Source of the DNA: an uncultured Clostridia bacterium
GTDB taxonomy: Bacteria > Bacillota > Clostridia > Christensenellales > CAG-138
Assembly: GCA_937915925.1 (NCBI GenBank)
Contig: CALGGM010000073.1
Span: 1-21,197, forward strand
Reading direction: 5' to 3'
DNA: 21,197 nucleotides
Below, piece by piece: positions 6,019 through 14,691 of the stretch. Numbering within the stretch: the stretch's first letter is position 1; the number at the start of each line of letters is the position of its first letter. The position numbers and the translations under genes were made by a program. A model generated the notes under the pieces. The model ran no database searches. It saw only the letters and a list, made by a program, of their open reading frames with translations, and was not told the origin of the DNA.

Positions 6019-8055
6019 TTAAGAATCCGCATGTATGACGAACCGCAGGATCTTCGCTGCGTCCGCCGCAGAAATCGTTCCGTCGCCGTCATAATCGCCC
6101 GCCGCGCGCATCGCGGCATTCATATAGGACAATCCGACGACCGTTCTTAAAACCAACGCCGCATCCGCCGCCGTCACTTTGCCGTCAAGGTTCGCGTCGC
6201 CGTTTATGATGCGGACCTTCAAAAGCACAGGCTTTGCAAAGGATGCGTTTTCAAAGTAGCCGGACGGGAAATATCCGAACCCGCCCTGATAGCTTCCATA
6301 CAGGATCGCGCGTCCGTAAAAGCCGTCCGCCTGCAGACGGTCGCTGCCGTCCGCAAACCGCGTCCACGAAAACGCGTTCCCCGCCTCCGCGACCGAAAGC
6401 GTCTGCTTTGTGCTGCCGCCGCGTCCGAGATAATACACGCCGTTCTCGTCCTCACAGCGGAACACAAACCCGTCCTCGGTGCGTTCCGCTTCAAAGACCA
6501 GCGCGGAAACGCCCGTCCCCGCGACCGTCCCGTCCGCGTCCGGCTTGACCGTAACGGGCTTGATCGTGCCCTCGCCGTGCGGCGCGGCGGGCAAAGCGTA
6601 CCACGCGCCGTCAAAGTTTGCCGCGATCACATAGAACCCGGGATCCGGCTCCGGCACCGCATAGACCTCATTGATTGCGCCGTCTTTGATCCCCACAAAG
6701 ATCAGCCCGCTGTCGGCGTCCGCGGGAACCGTGAAGCTGCCGCCGCTTTCTAAGAGCAGCGCGCCGCCGCCCTCGATCCTGCGTCCGGAACCGACATATT
6801 CGGGAAGATGCGGATCGGAAGCGCCGATCGAGAACATCCCGTCCTCCGCCTTCAATACCATCGCAAGCCGGAACGCAAGCGCAAACTCGGAAAGCAAAAC
6901 CTCGCTGTCGGACCCGATCCGCGTTTTCAGCGCGTCGGGATATGCGCAGAGTGCATGAAGCGCGTCGGTCTGTTCTTCGGAAAGCTCGGCGGAAATCGCC
7001 TGCGCTTCGGTGAGCCGATCCGGCTGCGCCGCGCTTTTCCAGTAGGTCAGAACGTTTGAGAACACCGTGTCGCCGCACTGCGCTTTGAGATATTCCGTGA
7101 ACAGGAACGACTGCCCGTACGCGCCGACATCGGTCGCGCTCGCGTCGAAGTTCTGATAGCTCATGCCGAGACGGACCTTATCGGAGCGCTCAAACGCGTC
7201 GACGTATCCTTGCTCCGCGACGGAGCCCGGGTAGCAAAACTCCTCCGCTGCCATCGAAAAGCCCTCGTTGAGCCATGTGCCGACGGTTTTCTCCCCACCC
7301 AAAAGCCCCTCGTTTGCGGGCGACGCAAGAACCGCGCTTCGCAAGATCAGATGCTGAAACTCGTGCGCAAGCGTTCCGTACACGATCGCTTCCCGATTTG
7401 CCATACGCGCGTTGATGTTGATGATCGGAAGGCAGTTATAGCTGTCCGGATCGTCCGGATCGATCACGGCGATCTCCTCTTTTGTATAGAGATCGTAGGA
7501 ATCGAAGAACCCGCAGACCGAGCTGCTGTTCATCGTATAGGTCACGATATGGAGCTTGCCGTCTCCCGCAAGATCGCGAAACGCGCCGAAGCGTTCCGTA
7601 TCGCTCGGATAGATCAGCGTTTCGAACTGCTCCAGCATCAGCGCCGCCTGCGCGTCCGTAAAGCCCGTCGCGTCGTCTTCCATCGCCCAGATATAACAAT
7701 GCTCACCCTCCGCCGCAAGACGGAACGTGCGCTTGTCATAGCGATAGGTCATCAGATCCGTGCAGACCCAAAAGTCCTGCGAGCGCGGGTCCTTGGACGT
7801 GTGCGTCAGATCCCTGCCGGTTTTGTGCATCCCGGGGCTGAAAAGCGCTTCGCCTTTTTCCGGCTCGGTCTCCTCGGGCAGCGCGATCGTTCCCGTGAAC
7901 AGGACGCTGTCCTTTGCTCCGTACGGCAGGGGATTATAGATCAGGACCTGATCCGCTTCGACGGTATGCGATTGTTCCGCTTCGCCCACGGCATGACCGG
8001 GGAAGGCGGCAAGCAGCAGGATCGCTGCGATGAATACAGAAAAAGCCCGTCTCAT
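6019..8055 (-). CDS. Secreted M30-like zinc metalloprotease with C-terminal dockerin
   Basis: A 678-residue exported protein with an N-terminal signal peptide (about 1-24, charged MRR then a hydrophobic core). The catalytic part contains LAHEFQHLIL (HExxH at 231-235) and, 29 residues on, WLNEGFSMAAEE, whose Glu264 is the expected third zinc ligand; this layout resembles M30 (hyicolysin-type) peptidases. A middle region of about 350 residues, beta-rich in appearance, has no motif I recognise. The last 60 residues (619-678) are a type I dockerin with two calcium loops, GDANLDGKVTAADA and GDYDGDGTISAADA. Dockerins dock to cohesins; none is visible in this window. AGGAGA precedes ATG 8055, and a promoter lies just upstream. 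The next gene starts 15 bases after the stop, so it is the first gene of a two-gene operon. Confidence 0.85.
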   Translation of the reverse strand: MRRAFSVFIAAILLLAAFPGHAVGEAEQSHTVEADQVLIYNPLPYGAKDSVLFTGTIALPEETEPEKGEALFSPGMHKTGRDLTHTSKDPRSQDFWVCTDLMTYRYDKRTFRLAAEGEHCYIWAMEDDATGFTDAQAALMLEQFETLIYPSDTERFGAFRDLAGDGKLHIVTYTMNSSSVCGFFDSYDLYTKEEIAVIDPDDPDSYNCLPIININARMANREAIVYGTLAHEFQHLILRSAVLASPANEGLLGGEKTVGTWLNEGFSMAAEEFCYPGSVAEQGYVDAFERSDKVRLGMSYQNFDASATDVGAYGQSFLFTEYLKAQCGDTVFSNVLTYWKSAAQPDRLTEAQAISAELSEEQTDALHALCAYPDALKTRIGSDSEVLLSEFALAFRLAMVLKAEDGMFSIGASDPHLPEYVGSGRRIEGGGALLLESGGSFTVPADADSGLIFVGIKDGAINEVYAVPEPDPGFYVIAANFDGAWYALPAAPHGEGTIKPVTVKPDADGTVAGTGVSALVFEAERTEDGFVFRCEDENGVYYLGRGGSTKQTLSVAEAGNAFSWTRFADGSDRLQADGFYGRAILYGSYQGGFGYFPSGYFENASFAKPVLLKVRIINGDANLDGKVTAADAALVLRTVVGLSYMNAAMRAAGDYDGDGTISAADAAKILRFVIHADS

Positions 8056-8073
8056 ATCGATCTCCTGTCGAAT

Positions 8074-8102
8074 AGTATACCACGCGGACGCCGGTTTGAA
8101 AA
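8074..8102 (-). promoter_or_regulatory. Sigma-A promoter of the metalloprotease-CotH operon
   Basis: On the minus strand TTTTCA (8097-8102), 17 bases, then TATACT (8074-8079), with TGG forming an extended -10. Transcription would start about a dozen bases before ATG 8055. Confidence 0.65.
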
Positions 8103-8160
8103 GCCGATGCGCGCGTACCTTTGCAAAATAAATGTAAAACGGTTGTAAAGCTTTGCGCGT

Positions 8161-9948
8161 TCAGCCGTCGTTTCTGCCGTCCAAGGCGTTTTTCAGCCGA
8201 TACAGCTTGCTCTGCTCGACCATGGCGGTCACATGCGTGCCGTCCGCTTCGTGCGATTCCGATAGGATCGTTCCGATCTCATGCAGCACGCGGATCGCCT
8301 CGTAGCGGTCGTACGGGATCACAAGCTCCACGCGCTCCTGCGTGCGGTTCAGCTCCGCTTCGATCCGCGAAAGCAGCGTATCGAGCCCGTCCCCCGTCCT
8401 TGCGCTGATCGCGACCGCGTTGTCACGCTTACCGGGAATCGCTTCGGGCAGGTCGCATTTGTTGTACACCTCGATGCACGGCGTGTTGCCCGCACCGAGA
8501 GAATCCAAGACCTGCTCGGTCACGCGCATCTGTACGTCGTAATACGGACAGCCCGCGTCCACCACATGCAGAATGAGATCGGCGTCGCGCACCTCCTCGA
8601 GCGTCGAGCGGAACGCCTGGACGAGATCGTGCGGCAGCTTGTTGATAAACCCGACCGTGTCGGATAACAGGCATGGCGTGCCGTTTGGCAGCGTCACGCT
8701 TCGCACGACGGGATCGAGCGTGGCAAACAGCTTATCCTCGGCGAGCACATCGCTGTCGGACAGCACGTTCAGAAGCGTGCTCTTGCCCGCGTTCGTATAA
8801 CCGACCAGCGCAACGACCGGAACGTCGCTCTTTCTGCGCACGGAACGGCGCACGGAGCGCTGCTTTTCGACCTCCTTCAATTCCTGTTCGAGCTCGAAGA
8901 TCCTTCTGCGAATGCGGCGGCGGTCGATCTCCAGCTTCTTCTCGCCGGGACCGCGCATGCCGACGCCGGACGCGCCCTGTCGGGACATTGCAACGCCGAC
9001 GCCCAAAAGCCGCGGCAGACGGTATTTGAGCTGTGAAAGCTCCACCTGCAGCTTGCCTTCGCGCGAGGTCGCGCGGGTCGCGAAGATGTCGAGGATCAGC
9101 ATCGTGCGGTCGATGACCGGCGCGCCTAAGATGCTTTCGAGGTTGCGGATCTGGATCGCGCTGAGCTCGTCGTCGAAGATGAACACGTCCGCCTCCGTCG
9201 CGCTGCCGATAAGCCTGAGATCGTCCGCCTTGCCCGAGCCGACATACGTGCCGTTGTCGACGGGACGCTTCCTCTGCCGCTCGATATGCACCACGTTCAC
9301 GCCCGCGGTTTCGGCAAGCGCTTTGAGCTCTTCGAGCGTGTCGTACCCGTCGTCGTTGTCGATGCCGACCAGCACCGCGCGCTCCGGCTCCGCCTGCGTC
9401 ACCGCGTAGGCGGGCGCCTTCAGGCGGTTGTCCGCCTCGATCAGCGCATTCAACAGCGCATCCTGCGGAAGCCGGTCCGCGCGCATCGGTCCGTAGATCA
9501 AAGGTTTTCGTTCCTCGCCCTCCATCTCGCCGACGAACGCGACATAGACCGACGTGGGCAAGCCGTCGCGCACGCCGACCGCCGCCATCGCGTCGAGCCG
9601 CATGGAGTTCAGCGTGCCGAGATCGACGTCGGACAGGTACCCGCTGCCGTTCGGATGCGTGTGGATGCAGCGAACGCCCGCAAGCCGGTCCGCGTTTCGC
9701 ACAAGGCGCATGTCCGGCATGGACACCGTCGTGGCGTCGCCGATCGAGACGTCGCGTACCGCGCCGCTGCGCGACAAATAAACGGAGATTTCCCTGCCGA
9801 TCCGACCGGTGAAATCCGCAAGCTTATAAAGGAGCTCGCTCGACGCAAACACGCCGCTCGGCTGTGTCTCGCCGTAGAGCGTCTGCATCTCCTCCAGTAT
9901 CGTGTCGCGGATGCCCGCAACGTTGCCGTGTATCTTTTGTTCAGTCAT
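8161..9948 (-). CDS. hflX: GTPase HflX with N-terminal JAMM-motif extension
   Basis: HflX is a ribosome-binding GTPase that splits stalled or stressed ribosomes. The product has 595 residues, longer than the roughly 430 of E. coli. The HflX core starts near residue 190: the N-terminal GTPase-associated region with GSGKADDL and RNLESILGAPVIDRT, a coiled linker with GMRGPGEKKLE, and the G domain with GYTNAGKST (383-391), DTVGF (430-434) and NKCD (496-499). The extra N-terminal region contains HTHPNGSGYLSDVD (96-109), an exact HxHP-x6-S-x2-D JAMM zinc-site pattern, with Glu53 (REISVYL) as a candidate catalytic Glu. Start: ATG 9948 overlaps the nnr stop by eight bases; a possible start at 9999 would add 17 residues inside nnr and is rejected. 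It is the last gene of recX-nnr-hflX. Confidence 0.9.
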   Translation of the reverse strand: MTEQKIHGNVAGIRDTILEEMQTLYGETQPSGVFASSELLYKLADFTGRIGREISVYLSRSGAVRDVSIGDATTVSMPDMRLVRNADRLAGVRCIHTHPNGSGYLSDVDLGTLNSMRLDAMAAVGVRDGLPTSVYVAFVGEMEGEERKPLIYGPMRADRLPQDALLNALIEADNRLKAPAYAVTQAEPERAVLVGIDNDDGYDTLEELKALAETAGVNVVHIERQRKRPVDNGTYVGSGKADDLRLIGSATEADVFIFDDELSAIQIRNLESILGAPVIDRTMLILDIFATRATSREGKLQVELSQLKYRLPRLLGVGVAMSRQGASGVGMRGPGEKKLEIDRRRIRRRIFELEQELKEVEKQRSVRRSVRRKSDVPVVALVGYTNAGKSTLLNVLSDSDVLAEDKLFATLDPVVRSVTLPNGTPCLLSDTVGFINKLPHDLVQAFRSTLEEVRDADLILHVVDAGCPYYDVQMRVTEQVLDSLGAGNTPCIEVYNKCDLPEAIPGKRDNAVAISARTGDGLDTLLSRIEAELNRTQERVELVIPYDRYEAIRVLHEIGTILSESHEADGTHVTAMVEQSKLYRLKNALDGRNDG

Positions 9949-11395
9949 ATGCGTATTGTACCATATCGATGACGTCGCTGGCAAGCAGCGCGCGCTCATT
10001 CAGAAGCCGCATTGCGCGATCGGCGGAGGTCCCCAGAAGATACGCCCCCACGCACGCCGCGTCAAAGGGCGAAAGTCCCTGCGCGAGCATCGCCGTGATC
10101 AGCCCCGTCAGCACGTCGCCGCTGCCGCCCTTGGATAACCCGGGGTTTCCAAACGTCAGAAACGCCGTTTTTCCGTGCGCATGCACAAGCGTCGTCGCGC
10201 CCTTCAAAAGCACCGTGCACGGGAATGCAGACGCCGCCTTCAACGGATCGGACAGCACCGCGTCCACCGTCGTATCGAGCAGCCTTGCCATCTCGCCCGC
10301 ATGCGGCGTCAGCACGACGTTTTCATGCAGCAGCGAAAAGAGCGTCCGATGCGCCGCAAGCTGATTCAGCCCGTCCGCGTCCAGGATCAGCTTCGTATGC
10401 GTGCGCAGTGCCGCCTCGATCACGGGCGCGATATCGCCCTTGCCGACGCCGCAGCCGATCCCGATCGCCTGTTTTCCCCGCATCGCGCCGATCGCGACGT
10501 TCGCCGCGTCTGCGTTCCAATCCTCCGTGCCGGTCGGGACCGTGATCGCCTCCGGCAGCGCCGAAAAGAACGGACGCACCGGGTCCGGCGTACAGACCGA
10601 CAGCAATCCGGCGCCGCCGCGTAACGCCGCCCGCGAGGACAGCAGCGCCGCGCCGGGGTAGGTTTTCGACCCGACGCACAAAAGCGCATGCCCGTTTCTG
10701 CCCTTATGCGAATCGAACGGGCGCTTCGGCAAAAGCGGCGCAATGTCGGATTCGTCCAAGAGGAACAGCTCCGGCGTCGTGGGATCGTCATAGAGCGGCT
10801 GCACGGTCACCTCGCCGGTGTACGCGCGTCCCTGCCCCAGCAGCAGCCCCGCCTTCTTCGCCTGCATCGTCACCGTGCGGCATGCCTTGACCGCCGCGCC
10901 CATGACGGCGCCGCTGTCCGCGTGAATCCCCGACGGGACGTCGGCGGATACGGTCGGCTTTCCGCTTGCGTTCATGCGTTCGATCAGGGTCCTCGTCTCG
11001 CCCTCGATCGGACGAGAAAGCCCGACGCCGAACAGCGCGTCGATCAGAAGCTCATGTTCGACCGGCTCCCACGTATGCGTCACACGGACGCCCGCCTGCT
11101 TCGCTTGGTTCAGATAATATGCCGCGTCCGGCGTACAGCGGGCTTCGTCGGCATTGAGTACGATCCTTGCGTCGATCCCTTCCTTATAGAGAAGGAGCGC
11201 CGCCGCGATCCCGTCGCCGCCGTTGTTGCCTGCGCCGCAGATCGCCGTGACCGTGTCGTTTTGAGCTCTCCGTTCGAGCACCGTCTTTACAATTCCTTCC
11301 GCCGCGGTTTGCATCAGCGACAGCGAGGAAATGCCGGACGCGATCGCCTCGGCGTCCTTTCGCTTTGCGTCGCTTGCCGTTATGATTCGCTCCAT
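9941..11395 (-). CDS. nnr: Bifunctional NAD(P)H-hydrate epimerase / ADP-dependent dehydratase
   Basis: This enzyme repairs damaged cofactor: the epimerase interconverts R- and S-NAD(P)HX and the dehydratase restores NAD(P)H using ADP. The 484 residues comprise a YjeF-N type epimerase (about 1-205) with GAGNNGGDG (54-62) and SADVPSGIHAD, and a YjeF-C ribokinase-like dehydratase (about 225-484). The latter has GRNGHALLCVGS, DADGLNQLA (339-347), LTPHAGEMARL (362-372) and NPGLSKGGSGDVLTG (417-431). Both halves keep their signature residues. ATG 11395 lies 16 bases inside the end of recX, and the stop overlaps hflX by eight bases, so the three genes are translationally coupled. Confidence 0.93.
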   Translation of the reverse strand: MERIITASDAKRKDAEAIASGISSLSLMQTAAEGIVKTVLERRAQNDTVTAICGAGNNGGDGIAAALLLYKEGIDARIVLNADEARCTPDAAYYLNQAKQAGVRVTHTWEPVEHELLIDALFGVGLSRPIEGETRTLIERMNASGKPTVSADVPSGIHADSGAVMGAAVKACRTVTMQAKKAGLLLGQGRAYTGEVTVQPLYDDPTTPELFLLDESDIAPLLPKRPFDSHKGRNGHALLCVGSKTYPGAALLSSRAALRGGAGLLSVCTPDPVRPFFSALPEAITVPTGTEDWNADAANVAIGAMRGKQAIGIGCGVGKGDIAPVIEAALRTHTKLILDADGLNQLAAHRTLFSLLHENVVLTPHAGEMARLLDTTVDAVLSDPLKAASAFPCTVLLKGATTLVHAHGKTAFLTFGNPGLSKGGSGDVLTGLITAMLAQGLSPFDAACVGAYLLGTSADRAMRLLNERALLASDVIDMVQYAYD

Positions 11396-11874
11396 GCGTC
11401 CTCCGTTTCCAGCGCCGCTTCATAGGCGCGCCTTGCGACGTCATAGGAATATCCGCGCGCGATCAGCCGGGACAGCACGCGCTCGCGCCGTTTTTCAGGC
11501 TCGAGCGTGCGGAACTGCCGCAAGAACTTCTCGGCGACCGCCGCCGCGTTTTCCGCTTCCTCGTCCGCGCCGACGTCCGCAAGCGCTTCGTTGATGTCCG
11601 CTTCCGAAAGCCCGTGTCCCTTCAGCTGCTCGTAAAGGTGTCTGCGGCTGACCGGCTTTGTCGCAAGCCGCGTTTCGACAAACCGTTTCGCGTAGCGCGC
11701 GTCGTCCAACAGTCCCAGCTCCTTCAGCCGTTCCACCGTCGCGTCGACGTCCGCCTCGCCGAATTCCTTCGTGTCGAGAAACGCCTGCATCTCCGATACG
11801 GTGCGGTCCCGCGCCGTCAGATACTTCATGGCGTATTCCATCGGCGAAAGCGATTTTGGCGTCTGCTGTTTCAT
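11380..11874 (-). CDS. recX: Regulatory protein RecX
   Basis: RecX binds RecA filaments and modulates recombination. The 164-residue product is of normal size, mostly helical and built of three-helix repeats. It has MEYAMKYLTARDRTVSEM near the N-terminus, the typical LKELGLLDDARYAKRFVETRL, then HLYEQLKGHGLSEADINEAL and SRLIARGYSYDVARRAYEA. ATG 11874 is preceded by AGAGGAA; an upstream extension to 11973 would run through the promoter and is rejected. recA is not next to it in this window. It leads the recX-nnr-hflX operon. Confidence 0.9.
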   Translation of the reverse strand: MKQQTPKSLSPMEYAMKYLTARDRTVSEMQAFLDTKEFGEADVDATVERLKELGLLDDARYAKRFVETRLATKPVSRRHLYEQLKGHGLSEADINEALADVGADEEAENAAAVAEKFLRQFRTLEPEKRRERVLSRLIARGYSYDVARRAYEAALETEDAWSES

Positions 11875-11904
11875 ATGCGTTCCTCTCTTCGTTTCGGTTT
11901 CTTC

Positions 11905-11933
11905 ATTATAACACAGTTTTCCCGTTCTGAAAA
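11905..11933 (-). promoter_or_regulatory. Sigma-A promoter of recX-nnr-hflX
   Basis: On the minus strand TTTTCA (11928-11933), 17 bases, TATAAT (11905-11910), with TGT in front of the -10 as an extended element. It gives a leader of about 25 bases to the recX start. The remaining stretch to 12152 is AT-rich and holds the start of the VanW gene leader; no other feature is clear there. Confidence 0.75.
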
Positions 11934-12152
11934 GAAAGTCACAATTCTTTGCAACCTTTTTCCGCTTTTGCACGTCTTTCTTTATGAAGGCTCGATTTTC
12001 GGTACGATTTGAAACAAATGCGCGAAAGACGGCGTCATATGTATAAAAGTTGTGCCCAAAATGTAACTTATTAGTAAATGCTTTTCAAAAAGGATGGAAA
12101 TTTCAAAAATTCGGTGTACAATACAATCATCAAGAAGAAGGACAAAAAGAGT

Positions 12153-13826
12153 ATGAAGAAACGACATTTGATTTGGCTCATAACGCTGCTCGCAGCGACG
12201 CTGCTTCTGTGCCTTGCCTGCACGGGAAACAATGCCGCGGCGAATCCCGAACAATCCTCCGGCACCGGCGATACGATCGATAACCGGCTCGTGGAATCGG
12301 ACGAGATCTCCATCGTCACACCGGAGCCCGACCTGCACCGCGAGGAGCTCGACGCGATCTTAAAGCGCGCCACCATGCTCGACGGCGTCACGATCAACGG
12401 CGTCTCCGTCGGCGGCATGACGCTTGAGGAAGCGCGCAATGCGGTCGCCCCCTCCGTGGACGCGAAAAAGCAGGCGCTTTCCGTCACCGTAACGCTCGGC
12501 GACGCGTCCGAAACGTTCTCTTCGGAGACCGTTTCCGTAACCGACAATTTCAACGAAGTGCTCAGCGAGGCGTTCAATCTCGTGCGCGAGGACAACGGCT
12601 TTGAAGCGGTGTCCGCCGAGGTCGAGAACATCCGCGCGAACGGGCGCGACTTCCCTGTGACCGTCGCTTTTGAGGAGAACGCGCTGCGCTCCGCCGTCGA
12701 CGTCTTTGCGGACGCGAACGAGACGAAACCTATCGACGCTGCCGTCGGCTACAATAAGGAAGAAAACAAGATCGACTTTACGCCCGACGTCACCGGCCGC
12801 GTTGTGGATCGCGACGCGCTCGTCGAAGCGCTTCAAAACGCGAACGCTGGCGACACGGTCGAAGCGCCCGCTGTGGAAACGCCCGCAGCCGTAACGCTTG
12901 CGGACGTCGAAAAGCAGTACGTGCTTCGCAGCTCCTACACCACCAGCTATAAAAAGAGCATCAAGAACCGCAAATACAACATCTACAAGGGTGCAGGCAT
13001 GATCACCGGCACGATCCTGCATCCCGGCGACACGTTCTCCGCGAACGGCACGCTCGGCGTGCGCAACAAGGCGAACGGCTGGAAGGTCGCGACCGCATAC
13101 GTCGCAGGCGCGCACGAGAAGCAGTACGGCGGCGGCGTCTGCCAGCTTTCGAGCACGCTGTATAACGCCGCGGTCCTCGCCGATATGGAAATCGTCGACC
13201 GCCGCAACCACTCGATGCCGGTCGATTACGTTTCCAAGGGACGCGACGCAACGATCAACTCCATCGGTAATATCATCGACTTCAAGTTCAAGAACAGCAG
13301 CAAGTCCGATATCATCATCATCTCCTATGTGGACAACACCGACTATTCCAAGGCGGGCAAGCTGACCATGGAGATCTGGGGCATTCCGATCAGCGAGGAC
13401 TCGAACGGCGAATACGATGAAATCCGCATCCCGGATCCCGTCAAGACGAAGACGCTGAAGCCCTCCGGCGACGTCGAATACCGCGTTGACGAGACCAAGC
13501 CCGCGGGCTACAAGGAAACGCTCGTCAAAAATCAGAACGGCTCCGTCTGGGAAAGCAAGAAGGAATACTATCTGAACGGCGTTCTTGTGAAGACCGAGAA
13601 CCTTGCGACCTCAACGTACAAGGCATTCAAGGCGGTCTACATCGTCGGTCCGGACGCAACGCCCGCGCCGACGGCGTCCGCAACCGCCGCTGTGACGCCT
13701 TCGCCCTCCTCCGGTCCGTCCGATCCCGACCCGACGCCGACGCCGCATTCCGATCCCGATCCCACGCCGACCCCGCACTCGGATCCCGATCCCACGTCGC
13801 CTTCCGACGGCGGCGGAGATGATTGA
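12153..13826 (+). CDS. VanW-family surface protein with G5 domain and Pro-rich tail
   Basis: A 557-residue exported protein of unknown exact role; VanW-type proteins occur in Gram-positive cell envelopes. After the hydrophobic signal (about 5-23, ending LAC, a weak lipobox) comes a PG_binding_4-like region (about 65-250, with GVTINGVSVGGMTLEEA). The VanW domain (about 259-370) has ISGTILHPGDTFS-like TGTILHPGDTFS, the GGGVCQLSSTLYNA motif and RRNHSMPVDYV. A G5-like domain lies at about 429-500. The last 60 residues are Ala/Thr/Pro rich with 2.5 copies of DPDPTPTPHS. ATG 12153 is preferred because AAGGA precedes it and it starts the signal peptide; the frame is open back to 12078 through what looks like a leader (TACAAT at 12117-12122 is a doubtful -10). 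Confidence 0.88.
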   Translation: MKKRHLIWLITLLAATLLLCLACTGNNAAANPEQSSGTGDTIDNRLVESDEISIVTPEPDLHREELDAILKRATMLDGVTINGVSVGGMTLEEARNAVAPSVDAKKQALSVTVTLGDASETFSSETVSVTDNFNEVLSEAFNLVREDNGFEAVSAEVENIRANGRDFPVTVAFEENALRSAVDVFADANETKPIDAAVGYNKEENKIDFTPDVTGRVVDRDALVEALQNANAGDTVEAPAVETPAAVTLADVEKQYVLRSSYTTSYKKSIKNRKYNIYKGAGMITGTILHPGDTFSANGTLGVRNKANGWKVATAYVAGAHEKQYGGGVCQLSSTLYNAAVLADMEIVDRRNHSMPVDYVSKGRDATINSIGNIIDFKFKNSSKSDIIIISYVDNTDYSKAGKLTMEIWGIPISEDSNGEYDEIRIPDPVKTKTLKPSGDVEYRVDETKPAGYKETLVKNQNGSVWESKKEYYLNGVLVKTENLATSTYKAFKAVYIVGPDATPAPTASATAAVTPSPSSGPSDPDPTPTPHSDPDPTPTPHSDPDPTSPSDGGGDD

Positions 13827-13840
13827 AAACGAACCAACAT

Positions 13841-13870
13841 GGGACTGCTGTATGATGCAGTCCCTTTTCC
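13841..13870 (+). terminator. Terminator after the VanW gene
   Basis: GGGACTGC (13841-13848) pairs with GCAGTCCC (13857-13864) around an 8-base loop, followed by TTTTCC. The short T run suggests some read-through into the hutD-like gene, for which no own promoter is evident. Confidence 0.7.
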
Positions 13871-13892
13871 ATAAACAATCAGTGAGGTGCTT

Positions 13893-14423
13893 ATGAACAT
13901 TCGCGTACTCGACCCCGCGACGCGCAGGGTCACAAGCTGGAGCGGCGGTACCACGACCGAGCTGTACCTCTACCCCGCCGACGGAAGCTATGCAGAGCGG
14001 CGCTTTGCGTTTCGCATCAGCTCGGCTTCAGTCGATCTTCCCGAGTCCCGCTTTACGCGGCTCGACGGCGTCACACGGTTTTTGACGCCGCTCTCAAGCG
14101 GATTTTATCTCAAGCGCGGCAGGCATTGGCAGTATCTTCAAAACGGCGACGTGCTCCGCTTTTCCGGCGAGGAGGACGTTCTCTGCCGCGGCAGCGGACG
14201 GGACCTGAACCTCATGCTGAAGGGGGCGCGCGGCGACATGCGCATCCTGCCTGCGGGCGATCACGCGCTGACCATCCATGCGTTCACGTTCCTGTACTGT
14301 CCTTCGGAAACCGAGGTCGGCGGGCAGAACGTTCCCGCGGACAGCTTTTCGGAGATCACCGCAAGCGGGTTTTCGACCCTGCATGTTTCAAAGCCCTGTG
14401 TGCTGTTTACCGTCGATCTATGA
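13893..14423 (+). CDS. HutD-family protein
   Basis: The 176-residue product fits the HutD/Ves family, bicupin-like proteins that accompany histidine-utilisation genes in some bacteria; the biochemical role is unsettled. Recognisable pieces are VTSWSGGTTTELYLYPADGSYAERRF near the start, FRISSASVDLPESRFT, and GVTRFLTPLSSGFYL, all close to the family pattern; the C-terminus ends the second cupin half. ATG 13893 is chosen because GTGAGG lies six bases upstream; a GTG at 13887 overlaps that site. No hut genes are nearby, so it is an orphan member here. It ends at a bidirectional terminator shared with the convergent zinc-ribbon gene. Confidence 0.8.
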   Translation: MNIRVLDPATRRVTSWSGGTTTELYLYPADGSYAERRFAFRISSASVDLPESRFTRLDGVTRFLTPLSSGFYLKRGRHWQYLQNGDVLRFSGEEDVLCRGSGRDLNLMLKGARGDMRILPAGDHALTIHAFTFLYCPSETEVGGQNVPADSFSEITASGFSTLHVSKPCVLFTVDL

Positions 14424-14425
14424 AA

Positions 14426-14451
14426 AAGGAAGGTCACAACTGACCTTCCTT
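14426..14451. terminator. Bidirectional terminator between convergent genes
   Basis: AAGGAAGGTCA (14426-14436) pairs perfectly with TGACCTTCCTT (14441-14451) around CAAC. On the minus strand it is followed by TTTTTCAT, a good tail for the zinc-ribbon gene. On the plus strand the tail TTAAACGATTCTTTTATT is weaker. Confidence 0.8.
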
Positions 14452-14462
14452 AAACGATTCTT

Positions 14463-14672
14463 TTATTCGTCCCAGTCCTCGCTTCGCCCGTCCCCCTGCG
14501 CCTCGCGAAGCAGGGCGAGCATGCGAAGGGAATCGAGATCGAGCGGCGTTCCCCCGTACGTTCCGATACAGGCGTTGCACACGAAAAAGCACTCCGGGCA
14601 GATGCACCGGCTTTCGATGCCCTTCTCGTCCTGTACCATATACGTTCCGCACCGTTGACAGCTGCAGCGCAT
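14463..14672 (-). CDS. Small cysteine-rich zinc-ribbon-like protein
   Basis: A 69-residue protein not assigned to a named family. It has eight cysteines in its first 36 residues: CSCQRC at 3-8, CICPEC at 23-28 and CNAC at 33-36, enough for one or two zinc sites of the double-knuckle type. The remainder (LDLDSLRMLALLREAQG) looks like a helix followed by an acidic tail. ATG 14672 has a perfect GGAGGTGA eight bases upstream; an extension to 14720 would lie across the promoter and is rejected. Single-gene unit with its own promoter and terminator. The zinc-ribbon form suggests nucleic-acid or protein binding, but no function can be given. Confidence 0.8.
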   Translation of the reverse strand: MRCSCQRCGTYMVQDEKGIESRCICPECFFVCNACIGTYGGTPLDLDSLRMLALLREAQGDGRSEDWDE

Positions 14673-14691
14673 CGAATCACCTCCATGCGTG

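Noticed and set aside
7210..8148. 312-residue open frame opposite the metalloprotease gene
   Set aside because: Arg/His-rich shadow of the coding strand; the sense frame has the HExxH and dockerin motifs.
12094..12127. Promoter for the VanW gene at TACAAT
   Set aside because: Two overlapping TACAAT boxes exist but neither has a -35 at acceptable spacing or a TGn extension, unlike the other promoters of the window.
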